From positions 19,951,116 to 20,015,115 of the forward strand of contig NW_020621603.1 of the NCBI RefSeq assembly GCF_003573695.1: a DNA stretch of 64,000 nt, written 5' to 3'. The translations under genes and the position numbers were made by a program. Under the pieces are notes generated by a model that searched no databases, was not told the origin of the DNA, and saw only the letters and a program-made list of their open reading frames with translations. Of the stretch, positions 1 through 10,790 are shown one piece after another. Positions within the stretch are counted from its first letter, which is position 1; every line of letters begins with the position of its first letter. Origin of the DNA: Papaver somniferum (lineage: Eukaryota > Streptophyta > Magnoliopsida > Ranunculales > Papaveraceae).

Positions 1-111
1 CTAGGTTGAGTCTGACTGTCTAGTTGATTTTCTAGCAAAGTATTTCGGAGTTAGTCCATACAGATTGTTAAGCGAAATATTGGGTGGTGTTGTCAGACCC
101 CCGTTTTTTCA
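1..111 (+). repeat. 3' end of the 5' LTR of element A
   Basis: The stretch matches 6229-6339 closely and ends in the same CCCCCGTTTTTTCA terminus followed by the PBS. The rest of this LTR (about 2.2 kb) lies left of the window. Confidence 0.9.
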
Positions 112-113
112 AT

Positions 114-128
114 TGGTATCAGAGCAGG
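114..128 (+). other. Primer-binding site of element A (tRNA-iMet type)
   Basis: TGGTATCAGAGCAGG begins two bases after the LTR end. It is the usual plant Copia PBS, complementary to the 3' end of initiator methionine tRNA. The same string follows the LTR of element F (38189) and, on the minus strand, the LTRs of elements B and C. Confidence 0.9.
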
Positions 129-1112
129 TAAACACGGTAAACTTAATAAGTTTGTGTTTGATCGTTCCTTATAAATTGCCCTATAGGAATTTTTTTTGGA
201 AAACTTGCTCCTGGCATCTGTAACGCACGCCAGAATTCCTTAAAGATTGTTCAGAGATTATTATGGTTAAAACCCCTGGGTACTCATGATAATCTCACTT
301 CATCTAAAAGGGGAGATTTAGATGTTAAGAAGCAATCAGAAGGAAAAAATAAAAAGGAGGAAAGATCGGAAAAACGTTCTGTACGCTCAAGGATATGGAA
401 CCTCTCCATATTAACTCTTGATCTCTATAAGGAATACTATCGTAATGGATCTATTGATAAAGATCTGTTCAATGCGTTCGAAGGCGTTTTTAAATTTTTA
501 GAAAAACTTGAAACTGTTAAGTCTAAGAATCATTCCGGAAGGGGTTTTGATTGTGTTAATTCTGATAATACTGTACAACCCATAAATCGGAAGAATCCTT
601 CTTCTAACCAGAATAAACGAAGGATAGAAAACTCTAACTGCCCTGACTATCATTATTACTTTCATTATACTACAGGGATTGTTCACACATATCAACCAGA
701 TGACCCGCATGAGAGTCTCTCTGCGTATCATGCCTCTTGGTAACAAGACTAGCCTTCCCCATTTGTACATATCTTGAAGTGGGGCAAGAAATGGTGTTGT
801 GTACAGTTGTTCAGTTAACCTTCTATTGATTATGGTATCTTTCATGTATGATAGTTGCATATCTTGAATATGGAAAGGGCTAAGAAAATATCATATATCA
901 TGTGTCAGTCACGGTTCGTGAACAACCCAAGCCCATGAATGAGGGATATATTTGTATATGGTACGCGAAGCTTCTCCCTCATCAACTTCTGTCCGCGTAC
1001 GTGAACTAGGGTTTGTGCTTCTCCACCATTAAAGCTTCTTTGAAGAAATCAAAAGGAAGGGTGTTTGAGGTTCTCTTCAAGTAAGTAAACTCCTCTTGTG
1101 TATCTCTTTTTG
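129..1112 (+). other. Leader region of element A without supported ORF
   Basis: About 1 kb of AT-rich sequence between the PBS and the long ORF. It includes fragments of broken reading frame but nothing I can assign. In coding relatives (elements B and F) the gag ORF starts within about 70 bases of the PBS, so the usual gag is missing or decayed here. Confidence 0.5.
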
Positions 1113-2138
1113 ATGATTTCTAGAAGCATGAAAAGGAGCTCTAAAAGTTCAAAATCCCCTTGCTTGAATTCTCCTTGTGATCAAAATTCTCTTAGAATTA
1201 GGTTTGTGGATGATTCTTGTGCTAGGACTTTTGATAGGATTGCTTCAAAAGGTTTTATTCTAGAAAATAGGTTAGATTTTTCTAGTGGGCATGTAGAGGA
1301 TTTGGTATGCCTTTCAAAATTCAAGCTTGGAAACATCTTTGATGGACTTGGTCAAGGATTTGATTCACTTACAAGGGTTTTCTATGCCAATATTCATGAT
1401 GCTAATTATGATAAGATGGAATTCAAATCCATGATTGGTAAGAATAGGTTCCTTGTTGATAAAGAGATGATTTCAAGGATTACTAAAATTCCGTTGGGTA
1501 ACATACGGCTTCCTAGACCAAGTGATGAACGTCCATCATATGATGATATCTCTATTGGACTTTGTGGAAAGAAGGTTGCTTGGAGTCAGGGAGAGTTTCC
1601 TACTAATGATATTAGCATTGCTTTAGTAGATTTTGGAAAACTCGGTATCTCTAACCTTTGTCCATCCACTATTGAGAATTCTTGGTGGAGTTATGAGTTT
1701 GCGGAATTAGTCTACTTCCTTGAATCCGGTAATACAAATCTTGATATTTGTGGTTTTATCATCTTTCAAATGATGACGATGACCTCTCATATCAAGATGT
1801 TGGGCTATCCATGTTTAATTAGCCAAATTTTCCGTGATCGTGGACTTGATTTTATTGGAAATTCTCTTGGGGTTCCAAAACTTGTTCGTCCATGTAACTT
1901 TCGGCGTATAAGGGAAAATGTTCGCAAGCGACAAAGAGGTACTCCTCTTGATGTTGAAGACCCTTCCACCTTGAGGCTTATTCAAAAGGTTTATAAGGGA
2001 GTGTGCAAGGTAAATGCAAGAGTGAAGTGCTTAAAAGATCAAGTGTCGTTGATTGGAACCAAGTGTCCAGAACTCAAGAAAGAGTTAGATTCAATTCAAG
2101 CAACTTGGAAATTGTCCGATGATGAAGGTGATGAGTAA
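1113..2138 (+). CDS. ORF of element A, 341 residues, resembling the plant 'putative transposon protein' family
   Basis: An uninterrupted reading frame starts at the ATG at 1113 (a second in-frame ATG is at 1128) and stops with TAA at 2136. The first 25 residues are rich in Ser and Lys. The centre has the layout I associate with the plant family called putative plant transposon protein (Transposase_32-like, found in many retroelement-associated plant ORFs): a VFYANI segment near residue 90, a VDKEMISRITKIPLG segment near 125, then an MLGYPCLISQIF segment near 225. The tail (residues about 275-341) is basic, then acidic, with coiled-coil-like heptads. No zinc knuckle, protease or RT motif is present. 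The function of that family is not known to me. It occupies the coding slot where relatives in this window carry a UBN2-type gag, so a structural or RNA-binding role in packaging is possible but only inferred. The lack of stop codons over 341 codons suggests recent selection or recent insertion. Confidence 0.6.
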   Translation: MISRSMKRSSKSSKSPCLNSPCDQNSLRIRFVDDSCARTFDRIASKGFILENRLDFSSGHVEDLVCLSKFKLGNIFDGLGQGFDSLTRVFYANIHDANYDKMEFKSMIGKNRFLVDKEMISRITKIPLGNIRLPRPSDERPSYDDISIGLCGKKVAWSQGEFPTNDISIALVDFGKLGISNLCPSTIENSWWSYEFAELVYFLESGNTNLDICGFIIFQMMTMTSHIKMLGYPCLISQIFRDRGLDFIGNSLGVPKLVRPCNFRRIRENVRKRQRGTPLDVEDPSTLRLIQKVYKGVCKVNARVKCLKDQVSLIGTKCPELKKELDSIQATWKLSDDEGDE

Positions 2139-2629
2139 TGCATCTTCTTATTTACCTAGTATGTCTTCTTTTTGGATTAGTTGGAAGAATAACTGGTGCT
2201 TTGAATATCGACGATTGTGACTACACGTAGCTATTTTTGTTTTCATCTTCTTATGTTATTTTTTAGGTTTATTGGTATTAAATTCTAAAAATATTTGGAG
2301 GATGATGTTATTGCAGTATTTTAATGGTTTGATATATTGTAATATTTTTATGGGATATGTATTGTTTGCATCTGTGAACTTGAAGGTCCCATATTGAGGT
2401 CAAAAGTAAAGTCGTTCATGAATTAGTATTCGTATTGATGAAAGGACGAATGGACTTTCGACAAATACGAAATTTATGCCTATGCAGTCATGTATTTGAT
2501 GGAAAATATGATAAAATCTTTTGTTTGACAGGGGTAAAGTCTATTATATCGTTATGATGGAAAATAGAATAGATCCTTGTATGTTATCCACGGTATTGAT
2601 CTTCATTGATCCATTTTATTATGTTTTAA

Positions 2630-3170
2630 CGTGAAGGCTCCATTGTGTGTCTTATGTTGAGCCCGATACAACTAAGTCGATTCTTCTTATTGGCTTGTTG
2701 GTTGTTCCATAAGATGCTATATGTTGAGCATTATGAACTAAATTAATCAACTAGTTTGGTTATTTAGTTTGTACTCCATAAGTTGTCTTTCTTATGTTGA
2801 GTACATGTACGGTTAAGGTTGTCATTTTCTATGATGAACTTAGTCGGGGTTCCATAAGTTCTCTTATGTTGAGCCCAAAATAATTGAATTGATTACTTTG
2901 GTGATTATTTTGGTTATTGGTATTCCAATTGGATTAATTATAGGTTCTCTTGTAATTAGTCTAATTGAGTTTTCATATATTCCACAAATTCTTGTGTTGA
3001 GTATATGAACGACTATACTAATCATGTTCTATTGGTTAATGTAGTCGCATATTCCGTAAGGTTTTCCTTATGTTGAGTATGTGAACGATTAAGTTAGTCG
3101 TCTCCGTATGATTACCTTAGTCGTAGCTCCGTAAGTTTACTTATGTTGAGAACCTTCAATTAAATTGATC
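2630..3170 (+). repeat. Degenerate tandem array with CATAAG...CTTATGTTGAG palindromic cores
   Basis: At least six units of about 65-130 bases repeat the pattern TCCATAAG or TCCGTAAG, a short spacer, then CTTATGTTGAG, followed by an AT-rich stretch with AACTAA or AATTGAT. Examples start near 2645, 2708, 2775, 2850, 2988, 3053 and 3130. The ATAAG/CTTAT halves can pair as short hairpins. The array lies in the non-coding 3' half of element A. Confidence 0.7.
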
Positions 3171-4004
3171 AGTTTTGTGGTTTGATTTAGTTGCATATTC
3201 CAATTAAATTAATCATGGGTTTTCTTGTGGTTAATTTGGTTGAGTTTTGGATATAGAAAATCATTATCATGGTTTTTGGTATCCAATAAAAAATCCTTCT
3301 TTTCTTTCGAAATTAAGGTCGCTCTTATTGTTCTTTCGGGAATGACATCAAATGGGTGAGAGTTCTTTTGAACTTGTGCTTAATGGTAATATCTTGCGGG
3401 GAGTGCGGCTGTGGAATTTTATAGGGGTTATCTTGTATCTTAAAACTCCTTGATGAATGCATATAGCTTTGGCTTTATGATTGCATCTAAATTAAGTTGG
3501 TATGTATTTTTTTCTTTTAGTCTATGAAATGTATCTTGTGGAAATTTCATTATGATCTCGTTCTTGTACCTTTGCCAATTTTATTGACAAAAAGGGGGAG
3601 AAATATTGTAGTTCACACTACAAATACATATGTTTTTCGGATCATTGTGTAAGGGGGAGTGGTTTCCATGATCAAGATGGAGTATTGACTAAGGGGTAGT
3701 GATACATATCACCATAGTATTATTGTTAAAGTCGTGATACAATTGGACTTTGATGTTACATAGTAGTACTATGACACTGTATAATAATGATCGAGAATCT
3801 TGATTTCTCTCATTGTTATAGCTACGGATCTTCAACAACGGTGATGCTAAACTTACAACCTTTGGGATCATTGGAGTACTTGGAAGGACGAAGATTTCAG
3901 GGAACGTTGAGATTAGACTATGAAATATGAGCCACTAAAGTTTATCTTTTTTGTATTCCATATGTATTAATAGTTTTGTCACTAAAATTGACAAATGGGG
4001 ATAT
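3171..4004 (+). other. 3' untranslated part of element A with two PPT-like tracts
   Basis: No supported ORF. A purine tract AAAAAGGGGGAGAAA at about 3590 looks like an older or internal polypurine tract; the tract used next to the LTR is AAATGGGGATAT at 3993-4004. The phrase around 3985 (CACTAAAATTGACAAA) recurs next to the PPT of elements B and C. Confidence 0.6.
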
Positions 4005-6339
4005 TGTTAGAGCATAGCTCGGTCAACCTCGCATGCGTTGCTATCTCAAGCATGTTTGTCAATGTTAGTGATCAAAACTATGAGTCTTGATTTCTAGCCT
4101 ACATAGCTAAGTCTCGGACTAGGATAGGAAAAGTGTAGTTAAGCTCAAGGACTTCATGGTGATTCATCATACAACGACGAAGATCTATACAAGGAACCGC
4201 GGAACTTCATCAACAAAAAGGTATGTGGAGACTTGAACTTATCTATCACTCAAAAGTCTATCTATTCTATCTCCTACTTCTTATGAGACAAAAGTCGTAT
4301 GTTATATAGACTAGATCATACACACTTGACATTTCGAGCTGAGCATTCATTGCTTATCTTTTATCTCGAAATCGTGTGTTGGTAAAGCGTTTCGCTTTGA
4401 TCAGGTTTATCTTCACCTAGTGACGAAAGTCATGAAAAGTTTCAATCACTTTGAGAATTGCTCTGACGTGAATCGGTCTGTGAATAACGGCTACATAGAG
4501 TCCTCTGAGAATGTCTCAATGATTGAAATGAGAGTTTAGATTACATAACCATGTATTCCTTGGATCGATGTTTTTGAACTTTGTTGATCAAGAGAAATCG
4601 GGAGGATTGTGGAATTGGCTTGCCAAGTCCGCGAACCTAGTCCGCGAACTGTCGGAAGTTCTCGACTGAGAATTTCTGATGGATTTTCCAAAACTCATTT
4701 GTGAACCCAGTCCGCGAACTGGCGGAAGTTCTCGAACCGAGAATTTATGCTGAGTTTGGAAAACTCAACCGATTAACTTAAGTCCGCGAACTTGTTTGTG
4801 AACTTAAGAGGTTATGATCTAAAGATGTGATTTGAACATGAAACATTAAATTACTAAGGAATGATTTATGCAAACCGTGGCTATAATGTTCATGATACGA
4901 TTCAATCGAATCGAATCATCTTTGTTTCAATTGTGTCTTGTGTAGTTACATAAGATCTCATAGCAGTTGAACAACTCTCTAACTAGTTCATTTGAGTCAA
5001 TTGAACAAGTTATGGTGAAGAAGAACAAGGTTAATATGAAATGCACATATGGTTAACCTTTTGGGTTACTATGTTAAACCAACATGAACGTACACATTTG
5101 GGCATGGTTTTCACGAACCCAGTAAACATTTGCCCAAGTGTGTGTGACAAGCTAAGTTTTCGATCTAACGGTTGAGAAATATTAGCTTGAATCTAAATCA
5201 GGTTTTCATCTAACAGTGAATAAGGATTGCTTTGTAACTAAGGCAAAACCCTGATTTGAAGGCTATATAAAGGAGATATATAGCATTGAGCAAACCTAAT
5301 CCCCACATGTATGGTGCTACTAGTGCGCTCGCTAGAGTCGATCTCCATTAACCTTTGATTTTCTTCTCTAAAATCAGGTTAACGACTTAAAGACTTTGTT
5401 GGGATTGTGAAGCCAGACCGATACTACTTTATCGTAGTTGTGTGATCTGATCTTGCATCTTCTATCGTACGAGTACAATCGATTGATTGGCTTGAGATCA
5501 TGAGAGTTCTCCGATAGGCAAGATAAAGAAGTCACAAACATCTTCATCTCACTGTTTGTGATTCCTCGACAATCTGCTTGTGTAGTCAGGAAGGATTGTA
5601 GAGAGGTGATTGATTAATCTAGGATGTTCTTCGGAAATATAAGACCGGATTATCAATTGGTTCCCGTTCACCTTGATTTTATATCTTAAGACGGAACAAA
5701 ACCTAGGGTTTATCTGTGGGAGACATATTTATCCTTTGATATACTTTTCTGTGTGAAACATATCTGTTTATTATCAAGTCTGTGATTTTGGGTTACAACA
5801 ACTCTTGGTTGTGGGTGAGATCAGCTAAGGGAATCAAGTGCGCAGTATCTTGCTGGGATCAGAGGCGTAGGAGTATAATTGTACCTTGTATCAGTGGGAG
5901 ATTGATAGGGGTTCAACTATAGTCCAGTCCGAAGTTAGATTGGAGTAGGATAGTGTCTGTAGCGGCTTAATACAGTGTGTATTCAATCTGGACTAGGTCC
6001 CGGGGTTTTCTGCATTTGCGGTTTCCTTGTTAACAAAATTTCTGGTGTCTGTGTTATTTCTTTTCCGCATTATATTTTATATAATTGAAATAATACAGGT
6101 TGTGCGTTAAGATCATCAACTTCTCTAATCCAACCTTTGGTTGTTGATTGTAGTTGATTGATCCTTGGACATTGGTCTTTGGTACCGTCCAAGTTATCTC
6201 TCTTTGATAAAGACTCGCAGGTTTCTATCTAGGTTGAGTCTGACTGTCTAGTTGATTCTCTAGCAAAGTATTTTGGAGTTAGTACATACAGATTGCTAAG
6301 TGAAATATTGGGTGTTGTTGTTAGACCCCCGTTTTTTCA
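4005..6339 (+). repeat. 3' LTR of element A (2335 bp)
   Basis: Starts TGTTAGAGCATAGCTCGG directly after the PPT and ends CCCGTTTTTTCA, with TG...CA termini. The last 111 bases match the 5' LTR end at 1-111. A CTATATAAAGG box at about 5262 followed by a leader fits a promoter in the middle of the LTR. The start motif TGTTAGAGCA...GCTCGGTC is shared by the LTRs at 35587 (+) and, in reverse, at 7247, 35426, 48150, 54826 and 55746. Confidence 0.9.
4615..4810 (+). repeat. U3 repeat array with GTCCGCGAACT cores in LTR of element A
   Basis: Four to five copies of the core GTCCGCGAACT sit inside roughly 70-75-base units that also contain GGCGGAAGTTCTCG and GAGAATTT. The array lies upstream of the presumed promoter and recurs inverted at 6430-6640. 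Arrays in this position in plant Copia LTRs often act as enhancers; that role is inferred here. Confidence 0.7.
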
Positions 6340-6340
6340 C

Positions 6341-7247
6341 CATGGTTTTCATAAAGCATTTTTTAGTAATTTAAGTTTCATGTTCAGAGCACATCTTTAG
6401 ATCATAACCTCTTAAGATCACAAACAAGTTCGCGGACTTAAGACAACCGGCGGAGTTTTCTAAACTCAACAGAAAATCTCGGCAAGGTGACTTCCGCCAG
6501 TTCGCGGACTAGGTTCGCGGACTGAGTTCACAGACTAACACGCAAACAAGTTTTTGGAAAATCCCAGCAGAAATTCTCGGCAAGAGAACTTCCGTCAGTT
6601 CGCGGACTGAGTTCGCAAACTGAGTTCGCGTACTTGGAAAAGCTAATTCCTCCGGTTTCTCTCAATCAACAAAATTCGAAAACTTCGGATTAATAAATAC
6701 ATGGTTATGTAATCTAAACTCTCATTCCAATCATCGAGACATTCTCAGAGGACGCTATGTAGCTGTTATTCACAGACCGTTTCACGTCAGAGCAATTATC
6801 AAAGTAATTGAAACTTTTCATGACTTTAGTCACTAGGTGAAGATAAACTTGATCAAAGAGAAACGCTTTACCAACACATGATTTCGAGATATAGATAGAC
6901 GAGATATACTCAGCTCAAAATATCAAATGTGTATGATCCAGTCTATATAGCATACGACTTTTGTCTCATAAGAAGTAGGAGATAGAAGAGATAGACTTTT
7001 GAGTGATCGATAAGTTCAAGTCTCCACATACCTTTTTGTTGATGAAGTTCCGCGGTTCCTTGTATAGATCTTCGTCGTTGTATGATGAATCGCCATGAAG
7101 TCCTTGAGCTTAACTACACTTTTCCTATCCTAGTCCGAGACTTAGCTATGTAGGCTAGAAATCAAGACTCATAGTTTTGATCACTAACATTGACAAACAT
7201 GATTGACATAGCAACGCATGCGAGGTCGACTGAGCTATGCTCTAACA
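6341..7247 (-). repeat. Reverse-oriented truncated LTR of the element A family
   Basis: This stretch is the reverse complement of about the first 880 bases of the element A LTR (compare 4005-4885). Its LTR start, read as GAGCTATGCTCTAACA, ends at 7247, and it abuts the 3' LTR of A at 6339/6340. The simplest reading is that element A inserted into an older LTR on the other strand, whose remainder lies left of the window. No PPT follows the end at 7247, so the older copy may be a solo LTR. Confidence 0.8.
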
Positions 7248-7560
7248 CTAAGTACCATACTTAATTATCATTACGAGTTCATTTTACAACATGGATTATC
7301 AATCCTACAATATGAAAATATGAGTTCATTCAACAATAAGAACATCTATCACGAGTTCATTCTCCAATATGAACTATAATAATAAACTAACATTGCGACT
7401 TAATTCTTCAAAATGAACTATTATTATGAGTTCATTATATAAAATAAATTGCTAGAATCTATGAGTTCATTCTATGAAATGAACTACTAGAACTAGAATG
7501 AACTATCATGTTCTAAAATAGTGTTAATTGTCGGATATGAACTACTATTATACCAAAAAA
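7248..7560. repeat. Imperfect short repeats around GAGTTCATT and ATGAACTA
   Basis: Between 7270 and 7545 the words GAGTTCATT and ATGAACTA alternate every 35-45 bases in AT-rich DNA. The words are partly complementary (TTCAT/ATGAA), giving weak hairpins. No gene is seen. Confidence 0.5.
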
Positions 7561-10500
7561 AAATTAAATTCCTAAACATAGTATAATGGGTACTCGTTGT
7601 GTAGATCTCATCGAGACCTTTCTGAATATATAAAATTTATTAATTTTCGACTTATATTTTGAGAGATATTTATTTTTTAAGTTTTTTTTAATTAAGAAGC
7701 GAGGAAATTAGTAGAGGCAAAATAAAGAAGAGAGAAAACAAAAAAAGAAAAGAAACATAGTTATGTATCACGTGAGAAGAGAGAGAAAAATTATTTTAGA
7801 TATTTTAACATTTTTGAATAATTAAGGACCAAACAAAAATTCCCTTTCGTCTGTGGACCAAACTAACTTGAGACCACCTAAAATAGGACCAAACAATTAT
7901 TTCTCCAAAAGAAAAATCGAATGCAACAGTTTGGAGCGCGTGACATATATGTCGCTACTTACCTTAAATGATTATATCTAAATTTGACTTATATACCCAT
8001 TCAGACTTTGTATCATGAGTAAATGATTCTTATGACCCTATATATTATCAGTCTTACTCTCTTGACCCCAGGGTTATTTAATAAATTATGTAAATTATCC
8101 TGAAGGCCCTAGTATAATATTATAAGGTAAATTACCAATATAACGTTGCATAAAATATGAAATTCACCCGTTACCAATTATTATATCCAAATTTCTCCGC
8201 CACCAACTCTCATAGAAACAATGGATCTGAGATTTATTAATCGTCATCTTCTTCATCGTCCAATTCCTTGAATCTGCAAGGTAGCTTCTAGAAGCTTCCT
8301 TAAAAACATATCTTCTAGGGAACTTAACAACAAGATACCAATTTGGTAGAACATAATATATCTCTCCTTTGAGAGTACCCACTCAGTATAACTAATCCAG
8401 TTACTTTGTCTACTGGTGCGATATTTTCAAGATCAAATCCAATTGTCATCATTGTAAACTGCATCGAGACATGCATAGACTAACCAACCGAGTTAGCAAA
8501 ACTAGTTTGTCAGTATTAGTTAGCAACATCTCCGGATTAAAGTGCATAATTTGCTACATACAGTGCATTTATGGAATGGATTCAAGTTTGATGAATAAAA
8601 ATGAAATAATATCTTTCACGGTACAAGAAAAACCAAAGGATTGGGTGTTTCAGGTACAACGTCTACGCTCAAAATTTATCATGTTTGTATTGCTGTACAA
8701 ACACATCATCAAATTGATCATGAATATTTGCAGCACAGATTAAATGTGTGCAGATTTTCCACACAGATTGAATGTGTGAAAAATTCCTACACACATTGAA
8801 CATTCAAATAAAAATATGAGGTTGTAAAGGAGCCAACCTGTACAGTAGGATTCTTACTATCTTGCTTAAAAACATACCAAAACTTGTCCTTTACTCACTC
8901 TTTATGACCTGAAAAACCATTCAAGCACAAAGAAGTAATATTAAATAAGTGACATATACATTTTGGAAAAATAGGATATTGACTTATACAGATTGGAAAA
9001 ATAGAATGCTTGATAAACATTCGAATGCAACATTCATTAGAAAAAGTAAAAAGAAAAAAAAAATATTCAATACGGAAAATATGCATATGTCAACACACTT
9101 GTTTTGTACTTATTTTATGACCTTCATAGAAATTATGGACATTCCTCATTAAAATCATAACAACACCATAATACGACCCAAATGTTTAATCAGAATCTTA
9201 TACGATTGTCATTAAAATTAGAAGAAATATCAAAATCACTGAAAAGCTATATTTGTTCTCAATAGATACATACTAATTAATATTTGCATCTAGATCCAAT
9301 TTAAGTAATCCATATGAACTTTATTCCAGAATCATACTAATTAGCAGCACCCTAAATTACATGCATCAAAAATAAGGTACCTCAATCTAGAATAAGAATC
9401 TAACATAATTACCATTAAATCAATAGAAATACAGTTTAAAGATTAATCATGGATTCAATTTCAATATCTGAACGATAAATAAATCAAATCATCTAATCAA
9501 AACAAGAACCTAATCCCTAAATCAACACAATCACATCCGACTAAAACTGATTATAGAGGCAAATATCAGAACTAAATATGAAATCAGAAAAACCTAAATA
9601 TACTGAATTTGAAATCCAAAATTAACATCATACAAAAGAAAAAAAAAACAAATTCATGTTCACAAAATCAATTAGTAATTAGAGAGAGAGGTAGAGATCG
9701 AACAAAAGCCTACAAATTGAAGCAACAACAACAGTAGATCCAAATTAATCTTATCGGTTCCATTGTTTATCTCTTTCCCGATCGATTTAGAACGAGATCA
9801 CAAAATCAATTTCTTTAATAATATCTCCCACTCTCTCGATTTCACTTTCTCCCTCTTTCGATCTGTTTCTCAAATCCAAACAACTGAGAAGGTTATTGTT
9901 GGTATGTTAGTTTTCTAAAAGTAACGTCAACATTTAAAAAAAAAATATTTGACCCTGGATATTTTCCTGATGGCCCTCTTTCTCAAATGGGCTTAAATTT
10001 TTAAAACCTTCTGATGCCCAAGGTCATAAGAACAAGAGAGCGTGGGGAGAGGAACAAACACTTAAATCCCACTTGTATCATTATATATTACAGTATAATT
10101 CATTTGTATAATTCAGATAGAAGGATATTTTGGAAACTTTCAGGGTGTGATACCAAAACCACCCAAAAGGGGGTTTTTCTTTATTTTGGAAACTGTAAGA
10201 TGTTTACGGTCGAAAGAGAAGATAAAATATGACATCATCTCCTTTCTCACGTAGAAAATAGAAACAAACAAAAAATCATTAACAAATAACAACGTGGTAA
10301 CTACTAAATGAGTTTACCCTGTACACTTATCCACCAGAAATGACAGCAGGATCTCCAACCGCATGTGCTAGACAAGCATAAACCACAAACATCACTTATT
10401 GGATCTCCATCGTTCCCTGGTTCCATGTCACCCATTGAATGTACGATATGACTCTTCAAAAGAAAGAAAAAAAGAGATCGATCGCTTGATATTCTGTCTG

Positions 10501-10790
10501 AACGTGAAAATTCATAAGATCTGCATAGTTTATATATACCTCTCTAACCTAAACTCCACGAAATTGCCTTTTTTTTTTTGTTTCCATTGAATAAGCGCAC
10601 AATGATATCATAGTTGGGGATTTAGGCCTAGACCCACCATAGATTACCCATAATATGTCAAGTCCTTAGTGAAAGAGAAATTTGTTGGTTGGACCAAAAA
10701 ATCCGACCCAACTTATCCTACAGTCCAGCAAAAAAAAATTATCTGGAGGTCCAAAAAGGTTTTTAAAAGCTAAAGTTAGTTGACTACACT
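7561..10790. other. Gene-poor AT-rich region, origin unresolved
   Basis: Only short, unsupported ORFs occur. The repeated word GGACCAAAC (7824, 7855, 7889) suggests a decayed DNA-transposon end. The stretch at 9690-9910 resembles the 5' leader of a plant gene read on the minus strand (pyrimidine-rich TCTCTC runs), but no following ORF can be joined to it. Homopolymer runs at 9053, 9638 and 10567 are the only other visible features. Confidence 0.4.

Larger units (their letters stand above)
1..6339 (+). mobile_element. Element A: pol-less Copia-type LTR retrotransposon, 5' LTR cut by window edge
   Basis: The first 111 bases repeat the last part of the LTR at 4005-6339, so they are the end of the 5' LTR. 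A PBS follows at once. The internal region (112-4004, about 3.9 kb) holds one long ORF (1113-2138) and a degenerate tandem array, and ends in a purine-rich run before the 3' LTR. No protease, integrase, reverse transcriptase or RNase H motif was seen in any frame. Plant elements with LTRs and PBS but no pol are known as LARD or TR-GAG types and rely on proteins from relatives; that dependence is inferred here. The two visible LTR ends differ at several bases in the shared 111, so the insertion is not very recent. Confidence 0.85.

Noticed and set aside
498..860. 120-codon minus-strand frame in the leader of element A
   Set aside because: Low-complexity composition, no motif, on the strand opposite to the element, and not supported by any neighbouring signal.
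8164..8382. Minus-strand frame reminiscent of a captured plant gene exon (LKGEIYYVLP)
   Set aside because: A stop codon directly precedes it, the start would be GTG, no splice partners were found, and the resemblance is limited to about ten residues.
8027..10032. Possible Mutator-like element with TTCTTATGACC at both ends
   Set aside because: An 11-base inverted match over 2 kb can arise by chance, no 8-11-base target duplication flanks it (AGTAAATGA against CAAGAGAGC), and no transposase is present.
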